DNA of 64,000 bases from Curtobacterium sp. MCPF17_002 (GCF_003234115.2 NZ_CP126251.1:2046001-2110000); one strand, 5' to 3'; positions 16,266 to 25,122 are shown, counted from the first letter of the stretch. Made by a program: numbers and translations. Notes: a model not told the origin generated them from the sequence alone.

Positions 16266-17636
16266 TCAGTCGGCGGGACGGTGCAGCGTCAGCGGCCCGT
16301 CGTGGAGCGGCTCCGTCTCCCACGACGCCGTGACCGTCTGCGCGTCGGGATCGACCCGCAGGTGCAGGAGGTGCGGGGTCTCGACGAAACGGACGTCGAC
16401 GAGCACCGTGCCGTCCGGCTCGAGCGCGCCGCTCGCGGCCAGGGCCCCGTCGACCGCCCACTCCCCCTGGCCGACCGGCACGGAGAGCGTGTCGCCGTCG
16501 ACGTCGATCGACACCCGCCAGCCGTCGCCGTCCGGCGTGAACACGAGGCCGTCCAGCCCGTCTCCCCGGAACGAGCCGGCGGCAGCGAGGTCGGGAAGCC
16601 GGCCACCCGTGAGCGGGGGCAGCCCCAGTGAGGCGAGTCGCGCCTCCAGGCCGGTGTCCCCGTCCGTGTCGGCGCCCGCAGCGTCGACGGCGGGCAGGAG
16701 GTGTTGCCAGGCCGCGTCGAGGACCGCCTGCATGTCGAGGCTCTGGCCGGTGATCGCGAGGACGACGTCCTGGTCCGGCAGGACGACGCTGAACTGGCCG
16801 TAGGCCCCGTCGCCGCGGAAGCCGTGGCGCGCCATCCAGAACTGGAAGCCGTAGCCCTGCCGCCAGTCCGGGTTCTCCTCGGCGGGGTTCTCGACCTGCG
16901 TGCTCGTCGCGGCGGCGACCCAGTCCTCGTCGAGGATCCGTTCGCCGGCCCACACGCCCCGCTGCAGGTACAGCTGGCCGAGCTTCGCGACCGACTCCGT
17001 GGTGGCGTAGCAGCCGCTGTACCCGAGTTCGGCACCGGAGTCGTCGCGGCGCCAGGCGAGGTCCTCGATGCCGAGCGGGTCGAGGAGGCGCGGCCGCAGG
17101 TACTCCACGAGCGACACCCCGCTCACCCGGCGGACGATCGCGCCGAGGGTGTACGTGCAGGGCTGGTTGTAGGCGAAGACGGTGCCGGGCTCCTCGTCGG
17201 GCGGCAGGAGCAGGAAGCCGCGGACGGTGTTCTCCGGGTCGATCGCGTGCGCACGGTCGATGGTCTCCTCACGGTGACCGCTCGCCATCGCGAGGAGGTG
17301 CCGCACGCGGATGCGGCGGCTGCGCTCGTCGGTGACCTCGGCGTCGAGTTCGGGGAAGTACGAGAGCGCGGTGGCGTCCAGGTCGATCAGGCCCTCGCGG
17401 ACGGCGATCCCGACGGCGGCGGCGGTGAAGCTCTTGCTCAGCGAGTAGAGCAGGTGGACGCGGTCCCTGCCGTACGGGGCCCACCAGCCCTCCGCGGCGA
17501 CCTGGCCGTGGCGGAGCAGCACGAGACCGTGCGGTTCGACGCCCGGAGTGGACTCGAGGGCGTCGAGGAACGCCGCGATGCCGCGTGCGTCGATGCCGAG
17601 GGTGGACGGGGCAGTGCGGGGGAACGTCGTCGTCAC
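16266..17636 (-). CDS. Serine hydrolase, beta-lactamase/esterase (class C) fold
   Basis: A 456-aa cytoplasmic protein of the beta-lactamase-like serine hydrolase superfamily. The nucleophile motif SxxK is Ser65-Leu-Ser-Lys68 (HLLYSLSKSF). The second motif reads Tyr156-Asn-Gln (FAYNQPCTYTLG) rather than the class C Tyr-x-Asn, so lactamase activity is unlikely. After about residue 370 comes a separate beta-rich tail (GDGWRVSIDVDGDTLSVPVGQGEWAVDG). No signal peptide is present. GTG 17636 is 11 nt after the GNAT stop, in an operon with the carboxypeptidase gene. The substrate is unknown; esterase or peptide-cleaving roles are possible. Confidence 0.82.
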   Translation of the reverse strand: MTTTFPRTAPSTLGIDARGIAAFLDALESTPGVEPHGLVLLRHGQVAAEGWWAPYGRDRVHLLYSLSKSFTAAAVGIAVREGLIDLDATALSYFPELDAEVTDERSRRIRVRHLLAMASGHREETIDRAHAIDPENTVRGFLLLPPDEEPGTVFAYNQPCTYTLGAIVRRVSGVSLVEYLRPRLLDPLGIEDLAWRRDDSGAELGYSGCYATTESVAKLGQLYLQRGVWAGERILDEDWVAAATSTQVENPAEENPDWRQGYGFQFWMARHGFRGDGAYGQFSVVLPDQDVVLAITGQSLDMQAVLDAAWQHLLPAVDAAGADTDGDTGLEARLASLGLPPLTGGRLPDLAAAGSFRGDGLDGLVFTPDGDGWRVSIDVDGDTLSVPVGQGEWAVDGALAASGALEPDGTVLVDVRFVETPHLLHLRVDPDAQTVTASWETEPLHDGPLTLHRPAD

Positions 17637-17646
17637 GTGTCCGAGA

Positions 17647-18285
17647 CTACGACGGCGGGCGCTCGACCGGCAGGGTGTCGACGTCGGGAGCCGGATCGCG
17701 GATCGGCAGGGGCCGGATGTCGGGGACGGGATCGGTGGCGAGCCGGGCGTGGGTCTCGACGTCGAACCGCTCGCCGCCGTACCGGAGCCGCTCCCGTTCG
17801 ATGCCTTCGGGGATGAAGCCCGCGCGGGCGGCGACCCGCCCCGACGCCGGGTTGTCCGTGCGGTGTCCGAGCTCGAGACGGTGCAGGCCGAGCGCGAAGG
17901 CGTCGTCGGCCGCGGCGAGCAGGGCCCGGGTCGCCAGCCCCGTGCCGCGGGCCGCGGGGACGAGCCAGTAGGAGATCCACGCCGTGCCGTGGACGTACTC
18001 GAGGGCGGTGGCGCCGACGTTGCCCACGACGGCGCCCGACCCGTCGACGACGGCCCAGTTGCGGGCGTGGCCGTCGTGCCGGTACCGCGTGGCGATGAAC
18101 GCCGCAACCGCAGCGTCGTCGTCGAAGGGCGATCCGGCGAGCTGCCGTGCGAGTTCCGGGTCCGTGGAGGCTGCCCGGAGCGCCGGCACATCCGCCGCCG
18201 CCCAGGGGCGGAGGTGCGCGTCGGTTGGTCGCGGGACCGACCCGTCCGGTGGCCGCGGGACCGACGCGTCGGGCGCGGGGGTCAC
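17647..18285 (-). CDS. GNAT family N-acetyltransferase
   Basis: A 212-aa acetyl-CoA-dependent acyltransferase of the RimJ/RimL type. After a Pro-rich leader of about 20 residues the domain runs from HLRPWAAADVPAL to about residue 190. The acetyl-CoA loop is VPAARGTGLATRALLAAADDAF, and the strand-helix LGLHRLELGHRTDNPASGRVAARAGF is the best-conserved part. The GTG at 18285 overlaps the carboxypeptidase stop by 4 bp (GTGA), which I prefer over the ATG-like start 33 bp upstream. Substrate not predictable; ribosomal protein N-termini or amino compounds are typical. Confidence 0.85.
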   Translation of the reverse strand: MTPAPDASVPRPPDGSVPRPTDAHLRPWAAADVPALRAASTDPELARQLAGSPFDDDAAVAAFIATRYRHDGHARNWAVVDGSGAVVGNVGATALEYVHGTAWISYWLVPAARGTGLATRALLAAADDAFALGLHRLELGHRTDNPASGRVAARAGFIPEGIERERLRYGGERFDVETHARLATDPVPDIRPLPIRDPAPDVDTLPVERPPS

Positions 18286-19514
18286 GCTGCCCGGAAGGGG
18301 TTCGTCCACCGCCACCACACGCCCGGGTCGTCGATCGACCGCTCGAGCACGAGCGGCACCGTCACGGGGTCGTGGTCCGAGACCGTGAAGCGCACCTTCC
18401 CCACGCGCTCCCCCTTCGTCCCGAGCGTGATCCGGTCGAGGTGGGCCTTGGCCGACACCGTCGTCTTTCCCCAGACCAGCACCTCGGACGCCGTCTTCGA
18501 CACGGCATCAGCCTCGTCCTGCCACGGGGTGGAGAACGTGCCGAACGTCTGCCCCGCGTGCGTCAGGGTGACGACGTGGAAGTTGTCCGCCACGGACCGG
18601 AGCAGCCGCTGCACGTCGACGTCGAGCGAGTCGTGGTCGACGCCGCCGAGCATCGCGCCGACCACCGTGACCTCCTTGCCGCCGCGCTCGTACGTCGCGG
18701 CGAACAAGAGGCAGGCGCCGGCCTCGTCGAGCGTGCCGGTCTTGATGCCCTCGACGCCGTCGAGCCCGAGGAGCTTGTTCGAGTTCTCGATCTCGCCCGC
18801 ACCGGGCACGGTCACCTTCTTGGTGCCGACGACCTCCTTGATGACGGGGTTCGCGAGTGCGAGCTGGCCGAGCCGCACGAGGTCGGTCGCAGTCGACTCG
18901 TTGTCCGCATCGAGTCCCGTCGGTTCGTCGATCGTCGTGTCGTCGAGTCCCTGCTGGTCGAGCCACGAGTCCGCTGCGTGGTCGTACGCGTCCAGGGAGC
19001 CGAACGCCCAGATCGCGAGCGACCCCGCATAGTTGTTCGCCGACTTCATGAGCATGACCTGGAGCGTCTGGTACTCGGAGAGCTTGAGGCCCGACGGCAT
19101 CGGCGCGACCTCACCGTTCACCGCGAGGTACTTGGCGTAGAGCCCCTGCATCTCGGCGTTGAACGCGATCGACGGCCCGGATTCACCCGGCTGCAGCGGC
19201 TTCGCATCGAGCACGACGAGCGCCGTGACGACCTTCGAGATGCTCGCGATCGACCGGGGCTTCGCGTCCCCGCTGGTCCGCAGGCTCTCCGGGAAGTCGG
19301 TGGCCTCGACCGCGGTCGCGCCGTAGCCGGGGAAGCTCAGGTCGGGCACCGATGAGGTCGGTGCCGAGTAGGTGGTGGTCGAGGCGCTCGCCGGGGCGAA
19401 CGGCACGACCGCGGCTGCGACGAGGTACCCGACCGCCAGCACGAGCACCGCCAGGATCGTGATCGTCACCGGCCTCCGGACGGCGGAGCGGGGGCGGCGG
19501 ACGACTCGTGACAC
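18282..19514 (-). CDS. D-alanyl-D-alanine carboxypeptidase, peptidase S11 family
   Basis: A penicillin-binding protein that trims the terminal D-Ala of peptidoglycan stem peptides outside the membrane. The 410-aa product has a basic n-region (VSRVVRRPRSAVRR) and one membrane segment at about residues 17-37. All three active-site motifs are present: Ser91-x-x-Lys94 (SISK), Ser158-Ala-Asn160 and Lys258-Thr-Gly260. The C-terminal 100 residues (VSAKAHLDRITLGTKGERVGKVRFTV) form the beta-rich stalk. GTG 19514 lies 8 nt after a TACGCT -10, so the message is probably leaderless. It heads an operon with the GNAT and serine hydrolase genes. Confidence 0.9.
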   Translation of the reverse strand: MSRVVRRPRSAVRRPVTITILAVLVLAVGYLVAAAVVPFAPASASTTTYSAPTSSVPDLSFPGYGATAVEATDFPESLRTSGDAKPRSIASISKVVTALVVLDAKPLQPGESGPSIAFNAEMQGLYAKYLAVNGEVAPMPSGLKLSEYQTLQVMLMKSANNYAGSLAIWAFGSLDAYDHAADSWLDQQGLDDTTIDEPTGLDADNESTATDLVRLGQLALANPVIKEVVGTKKVTVPGAGEIENSNKLLGLDGVEGIKTGTLDEAGACLLFAATYERGGKEVTVVGAMLGGVDHDSLDVDVQRLLRSVADNFHVVTLTHAGQTFGTFSTPWQDEADAVSKTASEVLVWGKTTVSAKAHLDRITLGTKGERVGKVRFTVSDHDPVTVPLVLERSIDDPGVWWRWTNPFRAA

Positions 19515-19522
19515 GGGAACCG

Positions 19523-19528
19523 AGCGTA
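19523..19528 (-). promoter_or_regulatory. -10 element of the carboxypeptidase operon
   Basis: TACGCT on the minus strand, 8 nt before the GTG at 19514, fits the leaderless arrangement seen elsewhere in the window. Confidence 0.5.
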
Positions 19529-19829
19529 GCGGGGCCGGGGCTGGTGAGGCTGCGAGGACCCGCGGGTCGCGAGGGCCGTCCGCGTGTGGACCGGGCATGC
19601 GGCACGCGGTACGCGGTGCGCGGTCCGCGCATGTTCCGACGTTCCACTCGTCGATCGACCGGTGCGGTGTCGATCGTTGCGTGTGCAAGGAGCGACTTCG
19701 TCGTTGTCGTACGACGTCGGCCTTGTCGTTCGGGCTCGGCGCGGCGCCAGCGCCACCGACGCCACCGCCACCGCCACCGCCACCACCGACGCCCGCCCCG
19801 CACCCGCCATGTGACGGCCGTGTAAAAGA

Positions 19830-19840
19830 TGGTCGTACCA
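19830..19840. promoter_or_regulatory. GntR/FadR-type operator
   Basis: TGGTCGTACCA is an inverted repeat TGGT-N3-ACCA, the consensus form for FadR-subfamily GntR repressors. It lies about 25 bp upstream of the -10 of the gntR gene, overlapping the -35 zone. A further ACCA-containing stretch (GGACCAACG) follows at 19852-19860. Autoregulation is the natural reading. Confidence 0.6.
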
Positions 19841-19865
19841 ATGAACCAAACGGACCAACGCCCCC

Positions 19866-19871
19866 TATCGT
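19866..19871 (+). promoter_or_regulatory. -10 element of the gntR-amidase operon
   Basis: TATCGT is followed by 7 nt and the ATG at 19879, giving a leaderless message. Confidence 0.6.
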
Positions 19872-19878
19872 TCTGCTC

Positions 19879-20625
19879 ATGGAACGCGGACAGAGCCTCC
19901 ACCGGGGGCGCACCCTGGGCGCGACGACCGCCGCACACCTCGCACGCCTGGTGCTCGAGGACCTGGCACCCGGCGACAAGCTGCCGCCCGAGCGCACGCT
20001 CGCCGAGGACCTCGCCGTCTCACGGACGACCATCCGCGAGGCCCTGCAGGAGCTCGAACGCCGCCGGCTCGTCTCGCGCACCCCCGGCCGCGGCACCGTC
20101 GTGCTGCCCCGCTCGGCCGAGGCCGCCGAGATGCTCGACCGGTTCGCACACGACCCGATCGAGACCACGATCGAGACCGAGCACGTGTCGGAGTTCCGCG
20201 CGCTCGTCGAACCGCAGATCGCCGGGCTCGCCGCGCTCCGTGCCGACGAGTCGGACCTCGTACAGCTCGAGCGCGTCCTCGCGTCGACGCATGCGGGCCT
20301 CAGCCCCGCCGAGTCGCTCGAGCAGGACGTCGCCTTCCACGTGCAGGTGGCCCGCGCTTCCGGCAACCCGCTGTTCGTGTCGCTGTGCGAGGTCAGCAGC
20401 GGCTGGGTGCGGGACGTCCGGGCGGAGTCGCACTGCACGAGCGAGGGGCGCCGTTCGTCGTTCGAGTGGCACCGACGGATCCACGACGCGATCGGTCGCC
20501 ACGACGAAGCGGACGCCCGCCGCGCGATGGCCGACCACCTGGCCGACGTGGCACACCTGGTCGAGAGCAACCGTCACCTCGTCGAGGACAAGCACCACCC
20601 GGACGGAAGGAAACAGCACCCGTGA
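19879..20625 (+). CDS. GntR family transcriptional regulator, FadR/FCD subfamily
   Basis: A 248-aa repressor. The N-terminal winged helix is at residues 12-80 (LEDLAPGDKLPPERTLAEDLAVSRTTIREALQELERRRLV). The C-terminal all-helical FCD domain carries the metal and ligand residues typical of the group: EFRALVEPQIAG, the HVQVARASGNPLF segment, and HRRIHDAIGRHDEADARRAM. The ligand is unknown, probably an amide-related metabolite given its partners. The ATG lies 7 nt from the -10 and an operator of matching consensus sits just upstream. The stop overlaps the amidase start by 4 bp, so regulator and enzymes are one operon. Confidence 0.9.
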   Translation: MERGQSLHRGRTLGATTAAHLARLVLEDLAPGDKLPPERTLAEDLAVSRTTIREALQELERRRLVSRTPGRGTVVLPRSAEAAEMLDRFAHDPIETTIETEHVSEFRALVEPQIAGLAALRADESDLVQLERVLASTHAGLSPAESLEQDVAFHVQVARASGNPLFVSLCEVSSGWVRDVRAESHCTSEGRRSSFEWHRRIHDAIGRHDEADARRAMADHLADVAHLVESNRHLVEDKHHPDGRKQHP

Positions 20626-21701
20626 GCGAGATCCTGCAACCCGGCGTCGGACCCATCCGCGCCGCCCACTACCTGCCCGTCGACGCCGAACGGGTCGCGT
20701 GGGGCCGGCTCCCGAACGGTGACGACCGACCGGCGCTCACCGTGCCGGCGGGCACCGAGGTGACGATCGACACCGTCAGCCACGAGGGCATCCTCCCCGA
20801 CCAGGGCAGCGACCCGCTGACGTTCTTCGCGCGGCACGGCGTCGCCCCCGAGTCCGTCCTCGAGGACGCCGTCGCGATCGCCCGGTCCGGCCGCCGCGAC
20901 CCCGAGCACGACGGCCCGCACGTCGTCTCCGGTCCGATCGCCGTCGAGGGTGCCGAGCCGGGCGACGTCCTCACCATGACCGTGGTGGAGACGCTCCCCC
21001 GGGTGCCATACGGCGTGGTGTCGAACCGTCACGGCCGCGGCGCCCTGCACGGCGAGTACCCCGTCGACGGCCGCACCGTGAGCGTCTTCGCCGACGTGGT
21101 CACCGACGACGACGGCGAGTGGGGCCGGATCCCCCTCACCGCGGCCCGGCGCCGGTTCGCCCGCTTCCCGCTCACCCCGTTCCTCGGGATCATGGGCGTC
21201 GCGACCCCGGGCGAACGCCTGCACTCGGTCCCGCCCGGACGCCACGGTGGCAACCTCGACGTGAACCTCCTGCAGGTCGGCGCGCAGCTGCACCTGCCGG
21301 TCCTCGTGCCGGGAGCCCTCGCGACCGTCGGTGACCCGCACTTCGCGCAGGGCGACGGCGAGGTGGCGCTCACCGCGATGGAGGCGTCGCTCCGCGCGAC
21401 CATCCGGTTCGACCTCACCACGGCGACCGACGCGGCCGACCGTTTCGGGGACCTCGTCTGGCCACTCGTCGAGACGCACGACTTCCTCGTGCCGACCGGC
21501 CTCGACCCGGACCTCGACGAGGCCGTCCGCGCCTGCGTCCGGCACGCCGTCGCGATCCTCGGCGCGCGCTACGGCATGGAACCGCACCTGGCGTACGCCT
21601 ACCTCAGCGCCGCCACCGACTTCAACATCTCGCAGGTGGTCGACCTCGTGACCGGCGCCCACGCCCGCATCCGCAAGGCCGACTTCGAGGGAGCACGATG
21701 A
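20622..21701 (+). CDS. Acetamidase/formamidase family protein
   Basis: A 359-aa cytoplasmic amidohydrolase of the FmdA/AmdA family, which releases ammonia from short amides. Diagnostic segments are PLTPFLGIMGVAT, GRHGGNLDVNLLQVGAQLHLPVLV and GDPHFAQGDGEVALTAME, holding the conserved His/Asp residues. The GTG start overlaps the gntR stop (GTGA) with GGAAGG upstream. The stop overlaps the next gene (ATGA). Together with the downstream amidase it suggests use of an amide as nitrogen source. No amide transporter is encoded next to it. Substrate specificity cannot be read from the sequence. Confidence 0.88.
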   Translation: MSEILQPGVGPIRAAHYLPVDAERVAWGRLPNGDDRPALTVPAGTEVTIDTVSHEGILPDQGSDPLTFFARHGVAPESVLEDAVAIARSGRRDPEHDGPHVVSGPIAVEGAEPGDVLTMTVVETLPRVPYGVVSNRHGRGALHGEYPVDGRTVSVFADVVTDDDGEWGRIPLTAARRRFARFPLTPFLGIMGVATPGERLHSVPPGRHGGNLDVNLLQVGAQLHLPVLVPGALATVGDPHFAQGDGEVALTAMEASLRATIRFDLTTATDAADRFGDLVWPLVETHDFLVPTGLDPDLDEAVRACVRHAVAILGARYGMEPHLAYAYLSAATDFNISQVVDLVTGAHARIRKADFEGAR

Positions 21702-23287
21702 CCGCCGAACCGACTGGCGAGCACGCACCCGACGGGCTCCTCGCCGCCCTCGACGCCTACGAGGCAGCCCTGATGGCGAACGACCTCGACACCCTCGACG
21801 ACGCCTTCGTCAGGTCCCCGGACACGATGCGCGGCGACGATCGCGGCCTGCTCGTCGGCCACGACGCGATCAGCGCCTTCCGCGGCGCCCGCGGCGGCGT
21901 CCCCGCCCGTCGCCGCACGCGGGTCGAGGTCCGGCCCCTCACCGACGACCTCGCCCTCGTCGTCTCGGTGTCCGCCTTCGCCGCGGGCGGGAACGGGCTG
22001 CAGACCCAGCTCTGGCGCCGCACCGACGACACGTGGCGCATCGAGGCGGCCCAGGTCACCGGCCGTCCGAAGGCGTTCGACACCACGATCTGGCGTGCGG
22101 TCGGCGACCCGCTGGTCGCCGCGACCGGCAGCGGCACGCTCGACGGCAGGACCGTCGCGGTGAAGGACCTCTACGCCGTCCCCGGCCACCCCGTCGGCGC
22201 CGGCAACCCCACGTACCTGCTCGAGTCCGCCCCGCAGTCAGCCCCGGCCGCGGCCGTCGCCGCGCTCCTCGACCAGGGCGCGTCGGTCCGCGGGATCGCG
22301 CGCACCGACGAGTTCGCCTACAACCTGACAGGACGGAACGACCACCACGGCACCCCGCCCAACGGGATGGTCCCGACGGCACTGCCTGGAGGCTCGTCCA
22401 GCGGCTCCGCATCGGCCGTCTGCCTCGGGATGGCCGACATCGGACTCGGCACGGACACCGCGGGATCGGTGCGGATCCCCGCCTCGTACCAGGGGCTCTG
22501 GGGCCTCCGGACAACGCACGGTGCGGTGTCCCGCGAGGGCCTGCTGCCGCTCGCGCCCTCGTTCGACACCGTCGGCTGGCTCACGCGCGACCCCGAGCTC
22601 CTCCTGCTCGCGCTCGACGCCTCGCTGCCCGGCCTGGCGACGACGGGGACCCCCGACCCGGGAGTGCTCACCATCGTCACGGACCTGGTGGACGCCGCCG
22701 AACCGGCCGTGCAGCGCGCGTTCCGCGACCGCATCGGAGACAGCATCGGCGAGGTCGGCGTCGACGAGGTCACGCTCGCCGAGCTCGGCATCCCGCCGCT
22801 CGAGGAACTCCGCGAGACGATGCGCCTCGTGCAGGCCGCCGAGGCGACCGCCGCCCACGGCCCGTGGATCGCCGCGCACCCGGGAGCGCTCAGCGCCGTC
22901 GTCGGCGACCGGTTCGCCGCCGCGGCCGCGAACCCACCCGAGCAGGTCGCGGAGGCCGTCGCCCGACTCGGTGCCCTGCGCGCCGCGATCCGGAACGCCG
23001 TCCGGGGCCGCGTCCTGCTGTTCCCGACCGCGCCGGGACCGGCACCGTCACTGCGTGCCGACACCGCCACGCTCGAACGCACCCGCACCGCGACCACGGC
23101 GATGACGAGCCTCGCGAGCGTCGGAGGCCTCCCCGCCGTCAGCGCTCCCGTCCTCACCGTCGACGGCGCCCCCGTCGGCATCTGCCTCGTCGGGTCACCG
23201 GGAACGGACCGCACCATCGTGCGCACCGCGGGACGAGCGCTGCGCGACGGAGCCGAGCCGCGCCTCCCGGCAGCCGCAGCGGACTAA
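21698..23287 (+). CDS. AtzH-like domain fused to an amidase-signature hydrolase
   Basis: A 529-aa protein with two parts. Residues 10-125 look like the AtzH/DUF3225 domain (SnoaL/NTF2-like fold), with ALDAYEAALMANDLDTLDDAF at the front and LWRRTDDTWRIEAAQVTGRP at the end. Residues 135-525 are an amidase-signature enzyme with the catalytic Lys in TVAVKDLYAVPGHP and the cis-Ser and nucleophile Ser in LPGGSSSGSASAV and TDTAGSVRIPA. In cyanurate degraders AtzH- and AtzE-type proteins are separate; the fusion here implies they work together. The ATG start overlaps the FmdA stop by 4 bp. The 3' end overlaps the trmH stop by 4 bp, head on. Likely an amide or carboxybiuret-like substrate, unproven. 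Confidence 0.83.
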   Translation: MTAEPTGEHAPDGLLAALDAYEAALMANDLDTLDDAFVRSPDTMRGDDRGLLVGHDAISAFRGARGGVPARRRTRVEVRPLTDDLALVVSVSAFAAGGNGLQTQLWRRTDDTWRIEAAQVTGRPKAFDTTIWRAVGDPLVAATGSGTLDGRTVAVKDLYAVPGHPVGAGNPTYLLESAPQSAPAAAVAALLDQGASVRGIARTDEFAYNLTGRNDHHGTPPNGMVPTALPGGSSSGSASAVCLGMADIGLGTDTAGSVRIPASYQGLWGLRTTHGAVSREGLLPLAPSFDTVGWLTRDPELLLLALDASLPGLATTGTPDPGVLTIVTDLVDAAEPAVQRAFRDRIGDSIGEVGVDEVTLAELGIPPLEELRETMRLVQAAEATAAHGPWIAAHPGALSAVVGDRFAAAAANPPEQVAEAVARLGALRAAIRNAVRGRVLLFPTAPGPAPSLRADTATLERTRTATTAMTSLASVGGLPAVSAPVLTVDGAPVGICLVGSPGTDRTIVRTAGRALRDGAEPRLPAAAAD

Positions 23288-24099
23288 CGCGAGCGCTGCG
23301 CGTGGGCGACCGCCCACAGACCCACGGCGCTCGCCGCGGCCACGTTGAGCGAGTCGACGCCGTGCGCCATCGGGATGCGGACCGTCGTGTCCGCGGCGGC
23401 CACGGCCGCGTCGGTGAGTCCCTGCCCCTCGGTGCCCATCACCAGCGCGACCTTCTCCGGGACGTCCGCGACGAACGTCTCGAGGTCGATCGAGCGGTCG
23501 GTGAGCGCCATCGCCGCGAGGTGGAAGCCCTGCGCGCGGAGTTCCTCGCCGGCGGCCGGCCAGTCGCCGATGCGCGTCCACGGGACCTGCAGGACGGTGC
23601 CCATGCTGACCCGGACGCTGCGGCGGTAGAGCGGGTCCGCGCAGCGCGGACTCACCAGGACGGCGTCCGCACCGAGCCCGGCGACGCTCCGGAACACCGC
23701 GCCGACGTTCGTGTGGTCGACGATGTCCTCGAGCACGACGACGAGCTTCGCGTCCCGCACCACGTCGGCCACGTCCGGCAGCTCCGGACGCTGCACCGCC
23801 GCCAGCGCACCGCGGTGCATGCGGAAGCCGGTGAGCTCCTCGAGCAGGGCGTCGGGACCGACGAACACCGGGCCGTCGTGCTCGGCGACGAGCGGCAGGA
23901 CGCTGTCGAGCCACTTCTCCTGCACGAGCACGCTCCGCGGGGTGTGCCCGGCCCGGATCGCCCGCTCGATGACGGTGTTCGACTCCGCGATGTACAGGCC
24001 GCCCTCGGGCTCGCTCACCCGACGGAGTGCGACGTCCGTCAGCCGGGCGAAGTCGTCGAGGCGGGGGTCGTCGAGGGAGTCGATGCGGACGGCGTGCAC
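23284..24099 (-). CDS. TrmH/SpoU family RNA 2'-O-methyltransferase
   Basis: A 271-aa SPOUT-class enzyme that methylates ribose in tRNA or 23S rRNA using S-adenosylmethionine. The N-terminal substrate-binding part begins VHAVRIDSLDDPRLDDFARL. The three knot motifs are clear: NVGAVFRSVAGLGADAV (motif 1), ALVMGTEGQGL (motif 2) and IPMAHGVDSLNVAAASAVGLW (motif 3). The exact target nucleotide is unknown. GTG 24099 is the first start that keeps the whole domain; no good Shine-Dalgarno is seen. A TACCCT -10 lies about 55 bp upstream and overlaps the sirtuin promoter. It converges with the amidase gene. Confidence 0.88.
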   Translation of the reverse strand: MHAVRIDSLDDPRLDDFARLTDVALRRVSEPEGGLYIAESNTVIERAIRAGHTPRSVLVQEKWLDSVLPLVAEHDGPVFVGPDALLEELTGFRMHRGALAAVQRPELPDVADVVRDAKLVVVLEDIVDHTNVGAVFRSVAGLGADAVLVSPRCADPLYRRSVRVSMGTVLQVPWTRIGDWPAAGEELRAQGFHLAAMALTDRSIDLETFVADVPEKVALVMGTEGQGLTDAAVAAADTTVRIPMAHGVDSLNVAAASAVGLWAVAHAQRSR

Positions 24100-24154
24100 G
24101 GGGCTCGTTTCGGTGTGGTGCGTGCTGGGAAGTGACTGGGTCGGTCGGCTGTTG

Positions 24155-24164
24155 AGGGTACCGT
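24155..24164. promoter_or_regulatory. Overlapping divergent -10 elements, trmH and sirtuin
   Basis: AGGGTACCGT contains TACCCT on the minus strand and TACCGT on the plus strand, sharing the central TA, as at 14903-14912. TACCGT is followed by 7 nt and the sirtuin ATG (leaderless). The trmH side has a leader of about 50 nt. Confidence 0.55.
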
Positions 24165-24171
24165 GAACACG

Positions 24172-25122
24172 ATGGCCACGAGCGAACAGCCCAGCACCGC
24201 GGACGCCGCCGGATCGGTCGCGTCGGCCGCGGCCGCGTCTGCGTCGGCCGCGTCGGCCGCGGCCGCGTCGGCGGGATCGGCCGCATCGGCCGCTGCCGAC
24301 CTGGACCGTGCGGTCGAGCTGCTCGCCGGCAAGCGGATCGCCGTGCTCTCCGGCGCCGGCCTCAGCACCGACTCCGGCATCCCCGACTACCGCGGCGCCG
24401 GCCGGGTGGTCCGGAAACCGATGACGTTCCAGGAGTTCCGCGCCGATCCGGCGAAGCGCCAGCGGTACTGGGCCGGCTCGCACCTCGGCTGGCGCACCTT
24501 CGCCTCCGCCCGACCGAACGCCGGCCACCGTGCGCTCGCCGGACTCGAACGTGACGGCATCGTCACCGGGGTCATCACGCAGAACGTCGACGGACTGCAC
24601 CTCCGCGCCGGTTCTCGGCGGGTCGTCGAGGTCCACGGCTCGATGGACCGCGCGGTGTGCCTCACCTGCGGGCAGGTGTTCTCCCGCGCCGACCTCGCGA
24701 CGGTGCTCGACCGCGAGAACCCCTGGATCGACGAACCCGGTTCCGTGCAGCTCCAGCCCGACGGCGACGTCGAGATCACCGACGTCGAACGCTTCCGGGT
24801 GCCGGACTGCTCGGTGTGCGGCGGTGTGCTGAAGCCCGACGTGGTGTTCTTCGGCGAGTTCGTGCCGGCCGAGAAGTTCCGCGAGGCCGTCTCCATCGTC
24901 GCCGAGGCCGAGGCGCTCCTCGTCGTCGGCTCCTCGCTCACCGTGAACTCCGGCGTCCGGCTGGTCGACCACGCCACCCGGCGCAAGCACCCCGTCGTCA
25001 TCGTGAACCGCGGCGAGACCCGGAGCGACCGTCGTGCGGCGGTGAAGCTCGACGCCGGTACGACCGAGACGCTCGAGGCCCTGGCAGCCAGGCTCGACCC
25101 GTCTGCGATGATCGAGCGGTGA
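24172..25122 (+). CDS. NAD-dependent protein deacylase, SIR2 family
   Basis: A 316-aa sirtuin that removes acyl groups from lysine using NAD. Core motifs are GAGLSTDSGIPDYRG (residues 61-75), TQNVDGLH (137-143), the catalytic His155 in EVHGS, and zinc ligands Cys163, Cys166, Cys213 and Cys216. GSSLTVNSG and VNRGET complete the NAD site. Residues 11-43 are an Ala/Ser run encoded by imperfect GCGTCGGCC repeats and are probably disordered. ATG 24172 is preferred: the in-frame GTG at 24163 lies inside the -10 box. The stop overlaps the next gene (GTGA). Confidence 0.9.
   Translation: MATSEQPSTADAAGSVASAAAASASAASAAAASAGSAASAAADLDRAVELLAGKRIAVLSGAGLSTDSGIPDYRGAGRVVRKPMTFQEFRADPAKRQRYWAGSHLGWRTFASARPNAGHRALAGLERDGIVTGVITQNVDGLHLRAGSRRVVEVHGSMDRAVCLTCGQVFSRADLATVLDRENPWIDEPGSVQLQPDGDVEITDVERFRVPDCSVCGGVLKPDVVFFGEFVPAEKFREAVSIVAEAEALLVVGSSLTVNSGVRLVDHATRRKHPVVIVNRGETRSDRRAAVKLDAGTTETLEALAARLDPSAMIER

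Larger units (their letters stand above)
19515..19878. repeat. 364-nt intergenic region: family B palindrome, CCACCG microrepeat, divergent promoters
   Basis: From left to right this gap holds the carboxypeptidase -10 (19523-19528, minus strand) and a family B unit (19627-19687, GCGCATGTTCCGACGTTCCA with a partly inverted right arm). A second degenerate half follows near 19689-19735. A run of CCACCG-type trinucleotides lies at about 19755-19800, and the GntR operator and promoter complete the gap. No gene was found in it. Confidence 0.65.

Noticed and set aside
24163..24171. GTG upstream start for the sirtuin
   Set aside because: It lies inside the TACCGT -10 box; the ATG at 24172 fits the leaderless spacing.
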